A DNA stretch of 46,545 bases from positions 1 to 46,545 of the forward strand of contig JAEUQR010000040.1 of assembly GCA_016789705.1 (NCBI GenBank). The letters run 5' to 3'. The position numbers were made by a program, and so were the translations under genes. Under the pieces are notes generated by a model. The model had not been told where the DNA came from. It searched no databases and worked only from the letters and a program-made list of their open reading frames with translations. Of the stretch, positions 1 to 7,616 are shown piece after piece (position 1 is the first letter of the stretch; the number at the start of each line of letters is the position of its first letter). The stretch is from Acidobacteriota bacterium. Lineage in GTDB: Bacteria; Acidobacteriota; Vicinamibacteria; Vicinamibacterales; UBA2999.

Positions 1-537
1 CGTCAGTGTCGCGTCGCCGACGCTGGCCGGAAACGCGGGCAGAGGATAGCCGGCGGCGCGCGCCGAGGCATACGGATTGTCCTCGGCGCCGGCGACGCCG
101 AGCGCCCGTTCGGCGTCGCCGTAGAAGGGTTCGAGTTCCGCGTAGGTGACGGGCCAGTCGGCGCCAAGCCCGTGCCGGCGCCGCAGCTCGAAGTCGTGCG
201 CGTGCAGACGCGGTGTGTACGCCGTCCAGTGGAGCGTCGTGCCGCCCACGCCCTTCACGCGGTAGTCGTTGAGCGGATAGGGAACAGGGCCGGCGTTGGT
301 GAAGGCATCGCGCTCGGCGGGCCCTGCCCACGGCGATGCGCCCGTGCGCAGGCGCTCCGCCAGCGCCGCGTACCGTGTGGCGCGCGGGAATCGCGGCCCT
401 GCCTCGAGCACGACCACCGATCGGCCCTGACGCGTCAGCGCATCGGCGACGAGCCCGCCGGCGAGCCCGGCGCCGATGATGCAGACGTCCGCCATGGGGC
501 GGCTGGTCAGGACGGCCGGCGCGCCGCGGCCGATCAT
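1..537 (-). CDS. GMC family oxidoreductase, N-terminal part (cut by window edge)
   Basis: Only the first 179 codons are present; the gene runs out of the window at position 1. The N-terminus carries an FAD-binding Rossmann motif (IIGAGLAGG, about residues 20-28) ending in Glu45 of VVLEAG, and a GMC-type motif GVGGTTLHW near residue 96. These place it in the glucose-methanol-choline oxidoreductase family, which oxidises sugar or alcohol hydroxyls using FAD. I chose the ATG at 537 because it overlaps the stop of the upstream gene as ATGA; a second ATG at 495 would start directly at MADVCIIGAG and is a fair alternative. The upstream neighbour is the subunit-3-like partner, so the pair probably forms a periplasmic or membrane-associated sugar dehydrogenase. 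Substrate is unknown. Family call is firm; the catalytic His/Asn region lies outside the window. Confidence 0.9.
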   Translation of the reverse strand, partial: MIGRGAPAVLTSRPMADVCIIGAGLAGGLVADALTRQGRSVVVLEAGPRFPRATRYAALAERLRTGASPWAGPAERDAFTNAGPVPYPLNDYRVKGVGGTTLHWTAYTPRLHAHDFELRRRHGLGADWPVTYAELEPFYGDAERALGVAGAEDNPYASARAAGYPLPAFPASVGDATLT

Positions 538-1148
538 GTGGGCTGCCCGGCGGGCGCGCGGGTGTAGTCGAGCGGATCGACGGCCGGCACGCCGGGGAAG
601 TGGGAATACCCGACGGTGGCCCAGCCAGGCTCGCTCCGGAAGTACATCGCGAGCAGGTCGTTGACGACGAAGACGCGTGTCGCCCGGGTCTCGCGGGACG
701 TGAACAGGCGGGCGCGCAGCCGGTCCCCCCACGAGTCGTGAGCGTACGGCGGAAAGAGGGCGCGCAGAGTGGCACGCTGCGCGTCAGCAGCCCGGGCCGC
801 GAATGGCTGGTCGTGCGCGCCGGAGGTGTCGAGCAGCCTGACGGCACGTCGATACTCCCGCAGCATGCCGGGCACACGCGCGGCCTGATCGATCACATAG
901 CGGCGGACCAGGGCATCGGCGGCCGGACCCGCGGTCGAGGGAAGCAACAGCGCGGCGAGGGCGCGCAGCGTGTCGAGTTCCGCGTCGGTGGGCACGCCGG
1001 TGGGGGCCGTGGGATCGAGCACCGGCGCCGGCCGCCAGCGTGCCAGTGCGGCTCGTGCCTGCGTCCGGAGGGGCGCCGGCCGCATCACAGCTGCGGCACC
1101 GGCCGTGGCCGTGAAGAGTCCCAGCGCCAGAAGCCGCCGCCGCCGCAT
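534..1148 (-). CDS. Gluconate 2-dehydrogenase subunit 3 family protein, Tat-type signal
   Basis: This 204-residue protein starts MRRRRLLALGLF, an Arg-rich stretch before a hydrophobic segment that resembles a twin-arginine signal. The mature part is helical-looking and contains features of the small subunit of gluconate-type dehydrogenases: a DAELDTLRALAALLLP segment near residue 54 and, towards the end, GWATVGYSHFPG and DPLDYTRAP. In the known family this subunit accompanies a GMC flavoprotein and is exported with it through Tat. The stop overlaps the start of the GMC gene by four bases, so the two are translationally coupled. No cytochrome subunit is seen inside the window; it could lie to the left. 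Start ATG at 1148 is the only good one before the signal. Confidence 0.85.
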   Translation of the reverse strand: MRRRRLLALGLFTATAGAAAVMRPAPLRTQARAALARWRPAPVLDPTAPTGVPTDAELDTLRALAALLLPSTAGPAADALVRRYVIDQAARVPGMLREYRRAVRLLDTSGAHDQPFAARAADAQRATLRALFPPYAHDSWGDRLRARLFTSRETRATRVFVVNDLLAMYFRSEPGWATVGYSHFPGVPAVDPLDYTRAPAGQPT

Positions 1149-1199
1149 GGCCGGGATGATACCAGACGGTCGCGGGCGGGCCGCGGGCGGGCTGACGGT

Positions 1200-2870
1200 T
1201 CAGGGCGCCCCGGCCGCCGTCCGGGCGTCCCCGTGCAGGCCGATCGGCAGGCCCACCGACGACGTGAGGGCGCGCGTGATGGGCACACCCCGCGCCCCGA
1301 CCCGCACCCACACGTGGCCCAGAAACGGGCCGTCGCCAACCGCGCTCACCATCAGCGGGCGCCCGGTGGGCAGTCCCGGCACCTCGTCACCCGACAGCCG
1401 CAGTACCGTCCCAGGCGCCACGACCACGGTCCGTTCCGGCACCGGCCTGATACCGTGGAAGCGCACGGTGACTCTGACCGGTGACTGGCCGGGATTGAAG
1501 AACTGCCAGGCGGCGCGCCACTCGACGGGCTCGGTGTCGGTGCCTCCGTGGCGCGCGATGCCCATCCACCACGCGGTCGACAGCGGGCCGGGCACGAGCG
1601 GAGTCGCGCTCATCGCTCCCGGCAGTCCCTGACTCCATGGTCCATACTCGGCGGCCGTCACCGTGGCCGCCACGGGCGACTCGCTCGTCAGCCGCAGGCC
1701 CCAGGGCGTGTCGACGCCGAGACGGCCGCGCCACGCGTCTTCGTGCAGCCATTGCAGGTCGGCCCGGTCGGGCGGCAGCGTGAGAGGCTGCGCGTCGGCC
1801 GTCGCCTGATTCGGGTACACCTGCAGGCGCGCGCCGGCACCCGTCCGGTCGACGCTCGTGCTGAACAGCAGCTGCCACGTATGGTCGAAGCCGCCGCGTG
1901 GCAGCACGCCGAGCGGGCGGATCCAGCCGCCGCCGTAATACCAGTCGCGGGCCAGGCGGCTTTCGGCACTGCGGATGGGCGCGCCGGTCTTCGAGCCCAG
2001 CGGGAACATCGAGCCTCTCGCGTACGCCCGTCGCGTCTGCTGGCTCACGACCGGCACGTCGGACACGACGCGCGTCGCATAGTCGCCTGAGATCGCCGGT
2101 GGCCGCGCCGGATTCGCCGATCTGAACAGGTGCGCCAGATTCAGCGTCGTCACCCGCCCTGCCGGCAGCCGCACCGCGTGCGCGCGCGGGCCACGCCCGT
2201 CCCGGAATTGAAACGTCAGGGTCGCGCGCCCCAATTGCGGCCCCGGATTGAGCAGCGAGATGGTCTCGGCTTCAGTCCAGGTGTCGGTACCGCCCTGGAA
2301 GCCGTCGGGGAACACCCAGTCGGTGAACGTGCCGTCGGCCGGTCCCCGCTGCGGCAGCGGCATCTCGAGTGTCTCCGGCACCGGGTCCCAGGGCAGGTAG
2401 TCCGAGCGCGCCAGCTGTGGGAGGACGGGCCGGTCGGCATCGACCACGATCCAGAACTCGGCGTGCGGCCGGATCTCGCGGCGCGTCGCCAGGTCCGTCA
2501 CCGCGAGTGTGTCAGGGGCGACGTCGAGCCGGAAGGTCCGCGGCTCGACCGCCGCCTGGAACACGGTCACACGCACGTGCGCCGTGGCGGTGCCGGGGTT
2601 GAACACGTAGAGGTCGGTCGTGCGCCGGGCGGCGCCCGGATCGAGCTGCCCGCCGGGCCACCGGCCGGGCGTGATGTGGCCTTCGCCGGCGAACCAGTGC
2701 TGTCCCGGCGCTGCCGCGGCCGCGCCGGCCGGCCACGTCTGGGCCGCGAGCGGGGCACCCGGCGGCTGGCTCGGCGCGCTGCGCTGCTGGTAGAGTACCG
2801 GCGCGATGAGCCCACCCACGACCAGCAGCACGACCAGCGCCGCTGGTGGTCGAGTCACGGTGTCAGGCAT
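1200..2870 (-). CDS. Membrane-anchored protein with four tandem ASRT-like beta-sandwich modules
   Basis: The protein has 556 residues. A single hydrophobic segment (about residues 11-27, ALVVLLVVGGLIAPVLY) acts as signal or anchor and is followed by a Pro/Ala-rich linker. The rest divides into four modules at about residues 58-160, 183-282, 306-410 and 432-525. Each opens with a Trp/aromatic-Gly strand (HWFAGEGHITPG, DWVFPDGFQGG, DWYYGGGWIRP, AWWMGIARHGG). It continues with a strand such as YVFNPG, SLLNPG or QFFNPG, and in modules 1 and 2 ends with a strand like SDVPVVSQQTR. This pattern matches what I know of the Anabaena sensory rhodopsin transducer fold (CWAIAEGYIPP ... SNVPIVVQHTR). Function here is unknown; carbohydrate or small-ligand binding outside the inner membrane is a guess. 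No rhodopsin gene is nearby. It lies 51 bases upstream of the dehydrogenase pair on the same strand and may share its transcript. Confidence 0.6.
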   Translation of the reverse strand: MPDTVTRPPAALVVLLVVGGLIAPVLYQQRSAPSQPPGAPLAAQTWPAGAAAAAPGQHWFAGEGHITPGRWPGGQLDPGAARRTTDLYVFNPGTATAHVRVTVFQAAVEPRTFRLDVAPDTLAVTDLATRREIRPHAEFWIVVDADRPVLPQLARSDYLPWDPVPETLEMPLPQRGPADGTFTDWVFPDGFQGGTDTWTEAETISLLNPGPQLGRATLTFQFRDGRGPRAHAVRLPAGRVTTLNLAHLFRSANPARPPAISGDYATRVVSDVPVVSQQTRRAYARGSMFPLGSKTGAPIRSAESRLARDWYYGGGWIRPLGVLPRGGFDHTWQLLFSTSVDRTGAGARLQVYPNQATADAQPLTLPPDRADLQWLHEDAWRGRLGVDTPWGLRLTSESPVAATVTAAEYGPWSQGLPGAMSATPLVPGPLSTAWWMGIARHGGTDTEPVEWRAAWQFFNPGQSPVRVTVRFHGIRPVPERTVVVAPGTVLRLSGDEVPGLPTGRPLMVSAVGDGPFLGHVWVRVGARGVPITRALTSSVGLPIGLHGDARTAAGAP

Positions 2871-2897
2871 CAGGGCTCAGCATGGGGCGCTGTTGGT

Positions 2898-2927
2898 TAT
2901 GGTAGCGCATCACCTGCGGTGCAGGTG
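2898..2927. promoter_or_regulatory. Divergent intergenic region with -10-like box and 17-bp inverted repeat
   Basis: The 78-base gap between the minus-strand ASRT-like gene and the plus-strand oxidoreductase holds TATGGT at 2898-2903, a possible -10 element for the plus strand. A perfect inverted repeat, CACCTGC-GGT-GCAGGTG, follows at 2911-2927, just at the expected transcription start and 21 bases before the ATG at 2949. The outer GCGC pairs at 2905-2908 and 2930-2933 would extend it as a hairpin. It could be an operator or a 5'-leader hairpin; no clear -35 is visible. Confidence 0.4.
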
Positions 2928-2948
2928 TGGCGCGGGGGGCGCGCACGC

Positions 2949-4259
2949 ATGACGACCGCCATCGTCGGCGGCGGCATCATGGGTGTGACGCTGGGCTACT
3001 TTCTGGCCCGGGCGGGCGTGCCCGTCACGATCTATGAGGCCGGCCCGGTTCTCGGCGGACTCGCCGGGCCGCTGACGCTGCCCGATGGTACCGACGTCGA
3101 TCGCTTCTATCACGCGATCCTGTCGAGCGACGACCATCTGATGACGCTTTGTGCCGAGCTCGGCATTACCGATCGCCTGCGATTCAAGCCGACCGGCACC
3201 CTCGTGTATGCCGGCGGCCGGCTCGAGCCGATGAACGGCCTGCTCGATTTCCTCCGGTTCCCGCCACTGCGATTGGTCGACCGCGTGCGGCTCGGCCTGA
3301 CCGTGCTGCAGGCGCAGCGCGTGTCCGACTGGCGCCAGCTGGAACACGTCCCGATCCGCGACTGGCTGATCGGCGCCGGCGGCGACGAACTGTTCCGGCG
3401 GTTTTGGGGGCCGATGCTGCAGGCCAAGTTCGACGGGGCGGTGGGCGACACGCCTGCCACCTGGATGTGGTCGAGGCTGGTGCGCACGCGGTCGACGCGG
3501 AAGGGCGTACGCCAGCGGGAGGTCTGCGGTCATCTCATCGGCGGGTACCGCACGCTGCTCGACGCCATGGCCGAGCGCATCCGCGCCGCCGGCGGCGCGA
3601 TTCACCTGTCGATGCCGGTGTCGCGCGTGGCGATCGAGGGCGGACGCGTGCGGGGTGTCGTCATCGGCGGAGACGTCGTGCCGCACGGCACGGCGGTGGT
3701 GACGATGCAGGCGCCGGTGGCGGCCAGGCTCGTGCCCGAGGCTCCAGCCGAGTACCTCGCGCGTCTGACCTCGCAGCGGTACCTGGGGATCGTCTGCCCG
3801 CTCTTCGTGCTCGATCGTCCGCTGACGAATGTGTGGACGCTGAACGTGGCCGACGCCGACGCGCTGGTCACCGGCGTCATCGAGACCACCAGCTACATCG
3901 ACCCCGTTTACGTCGGCGGGCATCATCTGGTGTACGTGCCGAAATACGTAGCGCCCGAGAGTCCGTGGCTCACCGCCCCGGCCGACGAGATCGCGCGGGC
4001 CTGGAGCGCCGCTCTTCGGCGCATCGTACCGGGGTTCGCCGATGTCACCGTGCGCCACTGCCTCGTGCACCGTGAACGTTTCGTCGAGCCGCTGCACGGC
4101 GCCGGCGCCGGCGAGCGGACGCTGCCGTTCGCCTCGCCCGTGACCGGCCTGCACCTCTGCACGACCGCCCAGATCTATCCGGCCCTGACCAACGGCGAAT
4201 CGGTGACGCGCCACGCGAAGGACGCGGCGTCGCGTTTGGCCGGCCCGGGCGCCGCATGA
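2949..4259 (+). CDS. FAD-dependent amine-oxidase/protoporphyrinogen-oxidase-like oxidoreductase
   Basis: The 436-residue product opens with a dinucleotide-binding motif IVGGGIMG, an acidic residue at IYEAG, and the following GG motif (LGGLAG), as in amine oxidase-type flavoproteins. A mid-protein HLIGGYRTLLDAMAERI segment corresponds to the part of such enzymes that rebuilds the FAD site. The C-terminal TTAQIYPALTNGESV resembles the flavin-contacting end. The reading frame is open far upstream, but I start at the ATG at 2949 because the FAD fold begins there. Proteins of this kind often sit in polysaccharide or lipid-carrier loci, and here the stop overlaps the start of a GT-C glycosyltransferase as ATGA. 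A role in modifying a lipid-linked sugar or isoprenoid is inference; the substrate cannot be read from sequence. Confidence 0.8.
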   Translation: MTTAIVGGGIMGVTLGYFLARAGVPVTIYEAGPVLGGLAGPLTLPDGTDVDRFYHAILSSDDHLMTLCAELGITDRLRFKPTGTLVYAGGRLEPMNGLLDFLRFPPLRLVDRVRLGLTVLQAQRVSDWRQLEHVPIRDWLIGAGGDELFRRFWGPMLQAKFDGAVGDTPATWMWSRLVRTRSTRKGVRQREVCGHLIGGYRTLLDAMAERIRAAGGAIHLSMPVSRVAIEGGRVRGVVIGGDVVPHGTAVVTMQAPVAARLVPEAPAEYLARLTSQRYLGIVCPLFVLDRPLTNVWTLNVADADALVTGVIETTSYIDPVYVGGHHLVYVPKYVAPESPWLTAPADEIARAWSAALRRIVPGFADVTVRHCLVHRERFVEPLHGAGAGERTLPFASPVTGLHLCTTAQIYPALTNGESVTRHAKDAASRLAGPGAA

Positions 4260-5788
4260 GCGCCCGCCGATGGCTCCGGCGCCTCGTCCGGGCCGCGTTC
4301 GTGATCGTGGTCCTGAGCGGTACCGTGCACCTGACACGGTGGCCCGTCACCTGGTTCGACGAAGGCATCCATCTGCACGTGCCGAAGGCGCTCGTACGAT
4401 TCGGCGCGTACGCGGACTACAGCAGCGAGGGCCTCAGACACTTCGGACCGACCCTGGCGGTCGGGCCCACGGTGATGCTGCCGATCGCGGCGTCGTTCGC
4501 CACGTTCGGGGTCGGACTGCTGCAGGCCCGCCTCGTGATGGCGGCCTACCTCGCGGCGTGCCTCGCGGCGTTCTTCCTGCTGGGGCGGCGTCTCGGCGGC
4601 CCGATCGTGGGGCTCGTGGCGGGCGCGCTGCTGCTGAGCTCACCCGGACCGGCCACGCTCGAGTACGGCCGTCAGGTGCTCGGTGAGGTGCCTGGCGCCG
4701 CGTTCCTTGCCTGCGGTCTGCTGGTCTGGTTCCGCGCCTGGTCACGACCGACGACGGCGTCACTCGTTGCCGCGGGTCTGCTCCTCGGGCTGGCGACCGT
4801 GACGAAGCACGTCTACCTGCTGGCCCTGGGCCCGGCGTTGCTGCTGTCCTGGGGACTGAATGCCGTGTATTACCGCACGCTGCCGGCGCGTGTCTTTCTG
4901 GTGCCCGGAGCGATCTGCGCCGTGCTGTTCGGGGTGTGGCAGTGGACGGTGCTTGCCTGGCTCAGTCCGGGCAGTGTTGCCGAGAACTGGGCCCTGCTGC
5001 GCCAGACGTCGGCCGGGGCGGCGTTCGTCTTCGACCCCGCGCTCGTGCGGCAGTCCTTCCTCGAACTGCTCGGCCTGCGCGGCTATCTGGGCCTGCTGGT
5101 GCCGGCGCTGGCCTACACCGCGTGGCGGGCCCGCCGTCGCACGCGCCAGGAACAGATGTGGTCGGTCGTCTGGCTCGTGGCGATGGCCAACCTGTCGTGG
5201 TTCGTCCTCGCGTCGAACGGCTGGCTGCGCTACGCGTTCGTCGGCCTTGCGACCTCGGCACTGCTCGTGGCCCGTTTCTGGCGTGACCTGCTGCGGGCGG
5301 CGCGCACCGGCGATGCCCGTCCAGGGCGCCAGGCGTCCGCGCTCGGCGTGGCGCTCGGTGTCTGGCTGGCGTTCGCTGCCGGAGCGCCGATGGCCAATAC
5401 CGCGGCGAAGCTCGTCGCCGTGCCGCCGGCCGACGCCGCCGGGGTGGCCGTCTGGCTCACGACCCATGTGCCCCTCGACACCGTGATCGAGACCTGGGAG
5501 CCCGAACTGGGCCTGCTCACCGATCACCGGTTCCACTATCCGCCGCCCTCATTGCTGATTCACGCCGTTGCCCACGTCGTCCGTGGCGGGTCGTCGCCGG
5601 CCACGCAGTACACGTTCCGTGGCGGTGGCGCGCCGGCGTTCGTCGTCGTCGGTCCGTTTGCGCGCTGGGTCGGCCTCTACAGCGATCCGGAATTGCGCGC
5701 GGACTACCGGCCCCGCCATCAGCAGGGGCCCTACGTCGTGTGGGAACAGGTTGTTCCCGCCGATAGAGCGAGTGCGGTCGGCCGGTAG
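4256..5788 (+). CDS. GT-C fold membrane glycosyltransferase (GT39/ArnT-like)
   Basis: This 510-residue integral membrane protein has around ten hydrophobic segments. After the first membrane helix comes TWFDEGIHLHVPK (about residues 32-44), with the acidic pair Asp35-Glu36 in the first periplasmic loop. That is where GT-C enzymes of the PMT/ArnT type carry their catalytic acid. Such enzymes move a sugar from a polyprenyl-phosphate donor to an acceptor on the outer face of the inner membrane. The C-terminal part holds a soluble region (HVPLDTVIETWEPELG onward) typical of the family. It is coupled to the oxidoreductase upstream by a 4-base overlap. The GT2 at 7617 could make its polyprenyl-phosphate-sugar donor, but this pairing is inference. 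Confidence 0.75.
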   Translation: MSARRWLRRLVRAAFVIVVLSGTVHLTRWPVTWFDEGIHLHVPKALVRFGAYADYSSEGLRHFGPTLAVGPTVMLPIAASFATFGVGLLQARLVMAAYLAACLAAFFLLGRRLGGPIVGLVAGALLLSSPGPATLEYGRQVLGEVPGAAFLACGLLVWFRAWSRPTTASLVAAGLLLGLATVTKHVYLLALGPALLLSWGLNAVYYRTLPARVFLVPGAICAVLFGVWQWTVLAWLSPGSVAENWALLRQTSAGAAFVFDPALVRQSFLELLGLRGYLGLLVPALAYTAWRARRRTRQEQMWSVVWLVAMANLSWFVLASNGWLRYAFVGLATSALLVARFWRDLLRAARTGDARPGRQASALGVALGVWLAFAAGAPMANTAAKLVAVPPADAAGVAVWLTTHVPLDTVIETWEPELGLLTDHRFHYPPPSLLIHAVAHVVRGGSSPATQYTFRGGGAPAFVVVGPFARWVGLYSDPELRADYRPRHQQGPYVVWEQVVPADRASAVGR

Positions 5789-5794
5789 ATCGCG

Positions 5795-5817
5795 TACATT
5801 GGGCGACCTGTAGAGGG
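5795..5817 (+). promoter_or_regulatory. Possible -10 box and ribosome binding site for the N-acetyltransferase gene
   Basis: TACATT at 5795-5800 resembles a -10 box. GAGGG at 5813-5817 lies five bases before the GTG at 5823 and supports that start. No -35 match is evident, so transcription may simply continue from the upstream gene. Confidence 0.35.
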
Positions 5818-5822
5818 ATACC

Positions 5823-6476
5823 GTGGCACACGACGCACGCAGCACCGACGCCGATCGGCCATCCATCCACGCGACGGCGAACGTGGACGACACGGCGGTC
5901 ATCGGTGCCGGCACCCGCATTTGGCACCGCGCGCACGTGCGCGAACATGCCCGGATCGGCAGCCAGTGCACGGTGAGCAAGGACGTCTACATCGACACCG
6001 GCGTCGTGATTGGCGACCGCGTCAAGATTCAGAACGGCGTCTCGGTGTATCACGGCGTGACGGTCGAGGATGACGTCTTCCTCGGCCCGCACATGGCCTT
6101 CACGAACGACGAAGCGCCGCGGGCGTTCAGCACCGACTGGAAGGTCGTGCCGACACTCGTCCGGCGCGGCGCATCGATCGGCGCCAACGCCACGATTGTC
6201 TGCGGCGTCACGATCGGCCCCTACGCGATGGTGGCGGCCGGCGCCACGGTGACCAACGACGTGCCGCCGCACGCGCTCGTCATCGGCAGCCCGGCGCGCG
6301 TCGTGGCCTACATCTGCCGCCACGGGCACCGCATGCGTTCGCTCGCCGAGCTCGACTACGAGTGCGCGTACCGCTGCGACCGCTGCGACGTCGAGCTGCG
6401 CGTCAGCTACTCGATCGTCGACAGTCCTTCGCCGGCCGGCCGGCCGCGCCGCCGACGGGAAGATCGGGCCGAGTGA
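5823..6476 (+). CDS. WbpD/WlbB-like hexapeptide-repeat N-acetyltransferase
   Basis: The 217-residue product is a left-handed beta-helix acyltransferase. Hexapeptide repeats run from IHATANVDD to about residue 155, interrupted by a loop (HMAFTNDEAPRAFSTDW). The core PTLVRRGASIGANATIVC is characteristic of UDP-2-acetamido-3-amino-glucuronate N-acetyltransferases such as WbpD and WlbB, which acetylate the 3-amino group of a UDP-sugar using acetyl-CoA. Unusually, a C-terminal extension carries several cysteines (ICRHGHRM, YECAYRCDRCDVEL), suggesting a small zinc-binding tail. GTG start chosen from the Shine-Dalgarno GAGGG. Its stop overlaps the start of a 2-epimerase, which is the enzyme that follows WbpD in UDP-ManNAc3NAcA synthesis. 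The earlier enzymes (WbpA, WbpB, WbpE types) are not in the window. Confidence 0.8.
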   Translation: MAHDARSTDADRPSIHATANVDDTAVIGAGTRIWHRAHVREHARIGSQCTVSKDVYIDTGVVIGDRVKIQNGVSVYHGVTVEDDVFLGPHMAFTNDEAPRAFSTDWKVVPTLVRRGASIGANATIVCGVTIGPYAMVAAGATVTNDVPPHALVIGSPARVVAYICRHGHRMRSLAELDYECAYRCDRCDVELRVSYSIVDSPSPAGRPRRRREDRAE

Positions 6477-7594
6477 GCGGCCCGCCGCCGCCGCCGGGGC
6501 GGGCCGCCGGCGCGGCTCCACGCGTCGTGACGGTGCTCGGCACCCGGCCCGAGATCATCAAGCTCTCGCCGGTGCTGCCGCTGCTCGATCGTCGCGCCGC
6601 CCAGACCGTCGTGCACACCGGCCAGCATTACTCCTACGAGATGGACGCCCGCTTCTTCGAGGAGCTCGGGCTGCGCCGTCCGGATCGCGCGCTTGCGGTG
6701 GGATCGGCGTCGCACGGCGAGCAGACCGCGCGCATGCTGGCGGGCCTCGAGCCGGTGCTGCTCGAACTGCGGCCCGATGCCGTCGTCGTGCAGGGCGACA
6801 CCAACACCACCCTGGCCGCCGCGCTCGCCGCGGCGAAACTCGGCATCGCGGTCGTGCATCTCGAGGCGGGCGCACGATCGTTCGACCGGCGCATGCCGGA
6901 AGAGATCAATCGCCGCGCCGTGGATCACATGGCATCGTTGCTGCTCGCCGCTGATGATGTCGCCGCCGGTAATCTCCGCCATGAGGGGATCGGGTCCGAC
7001 CGCATCCACGTCGTTGGATCCACCGCGATCGACGCCGTGGTCCAGGTCCGCGATCGCCTCGACGGGGCCCGCGTGCTCGACCGGTTCGGCCTGACGCCCG
7101 GCGCCTATGCGGTGGTGACGGCCCATCGGGCGAAGAGCACGGGCGCCGACGTCCTGCCGGGGTTGCTCGAGGCGCTCGCGGTGATCGCGGCACGGCAGCC
7201 GCTCGTGTGGCCGCTGCATCCGCGCACGCGCGCGGCGATGCAGGCCCAGCACCTCGCGATGCCCGCCGAGATCCTCGTCACCCAGCCGCTCGGTTATCTC
7301 GACATGCTGCGGCTCGTGCGCGACGCGCGTGCGCTGCTGACCGACTCGGGCGGCCTGCAGGAAGAGGCGGCGGTCCTCGGCACGCCGGCGCTCGTGCTGC
7401 GGGACGAAACCGAGTGGGAGTACCTTGTCGCTGCCGGCGTCCAGAAGCTCATCGGGCACACCGTGCGATCGGTGTGCGACGGGGCCGCGGAGTGGCTGAC
7501 GCCCGAGGGGCTGGCGTCCCTGCGGGCGCGGCCGCTGGCGGTCAGACCCGGCGCCGCGGCGCGGGCCGTGGAGACCACGCTCGCTTCACTCTAG
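6473..7594 (+). CDS. Non-hydrolysing UDP-GlcNAc 2-epimerase family (WecB/WbpI-like)
   Basis: The 373-residue protein has the family's full set of signatures: GTRPEIIKLSPVL, HTGQHYSYEMD, VQGDTNTTLAAAL, HLEAGARSFDRRMPEEINRR and DSGGLQEEAAVLGTP. The enzyme inverts C2 of a UDP-N-acetylhexosamine through a 2-acetamidoglycal intermediate in the cytoplasm. Two details lean towards the WbpI side rather than housekeeping WecB. It follows directly on a WbpD-like acetyltransferase, and the late motif reads RDETEWEYLVAAG in place of the usual TTERPE. The canonical HRREN motif reads HRAKST, a notable change near the nucleotide site. The GTG at 6473 overlaps the preceding stop as GTGA; this start gives a Pro/Ala-rich 17-residue leader before VVTVLGTRP. 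Confidence 0.85.
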   Translation: MSGPPPPPGRAAGAAPRVVTVLGTRPEIIKLSPVLPLLDRRAAQTVVHTGQHYSYEMDARFFEELGLRRPDRALAVGSASHGEQTARMLAGLEPVLLELRPDAVVVQGDTNTTLAAALAAAKLGIAVVHLEAGARSFDRRMPEEINRRAVDHMASLLLAADDVAAGNLRHEGIGSDRIHVVGSTAIDAVVQVRDRLDGARVLDRFGLTPGAYAVVTAHRAKSTGADVLPGLLEALAVIAARQPLVWPLHPRTRAAMQAQHLAMPAEILVTQPLGYLDMLRLVRDARALLTDSGGLQEEAAVLGTPALVLRDETEWEYLVAAGVQKLIGHTVRSVCDGAAEWLTPEGLASLRARPLAVRPGAAARAVETTLASL

Positions 7595-7616
7595 CCGGTG
7601 CGTCCAGGAGGCCGAC

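Noticed and set aside
2910..4337. A 475-codon open frame antisense to the FAD oxidoreductase
   Set aside because: Its product is Arg/His/Gly-rich without domains, and the plus-strand frame has a complete flavoprotein. High GC keeps the opposite frame open.
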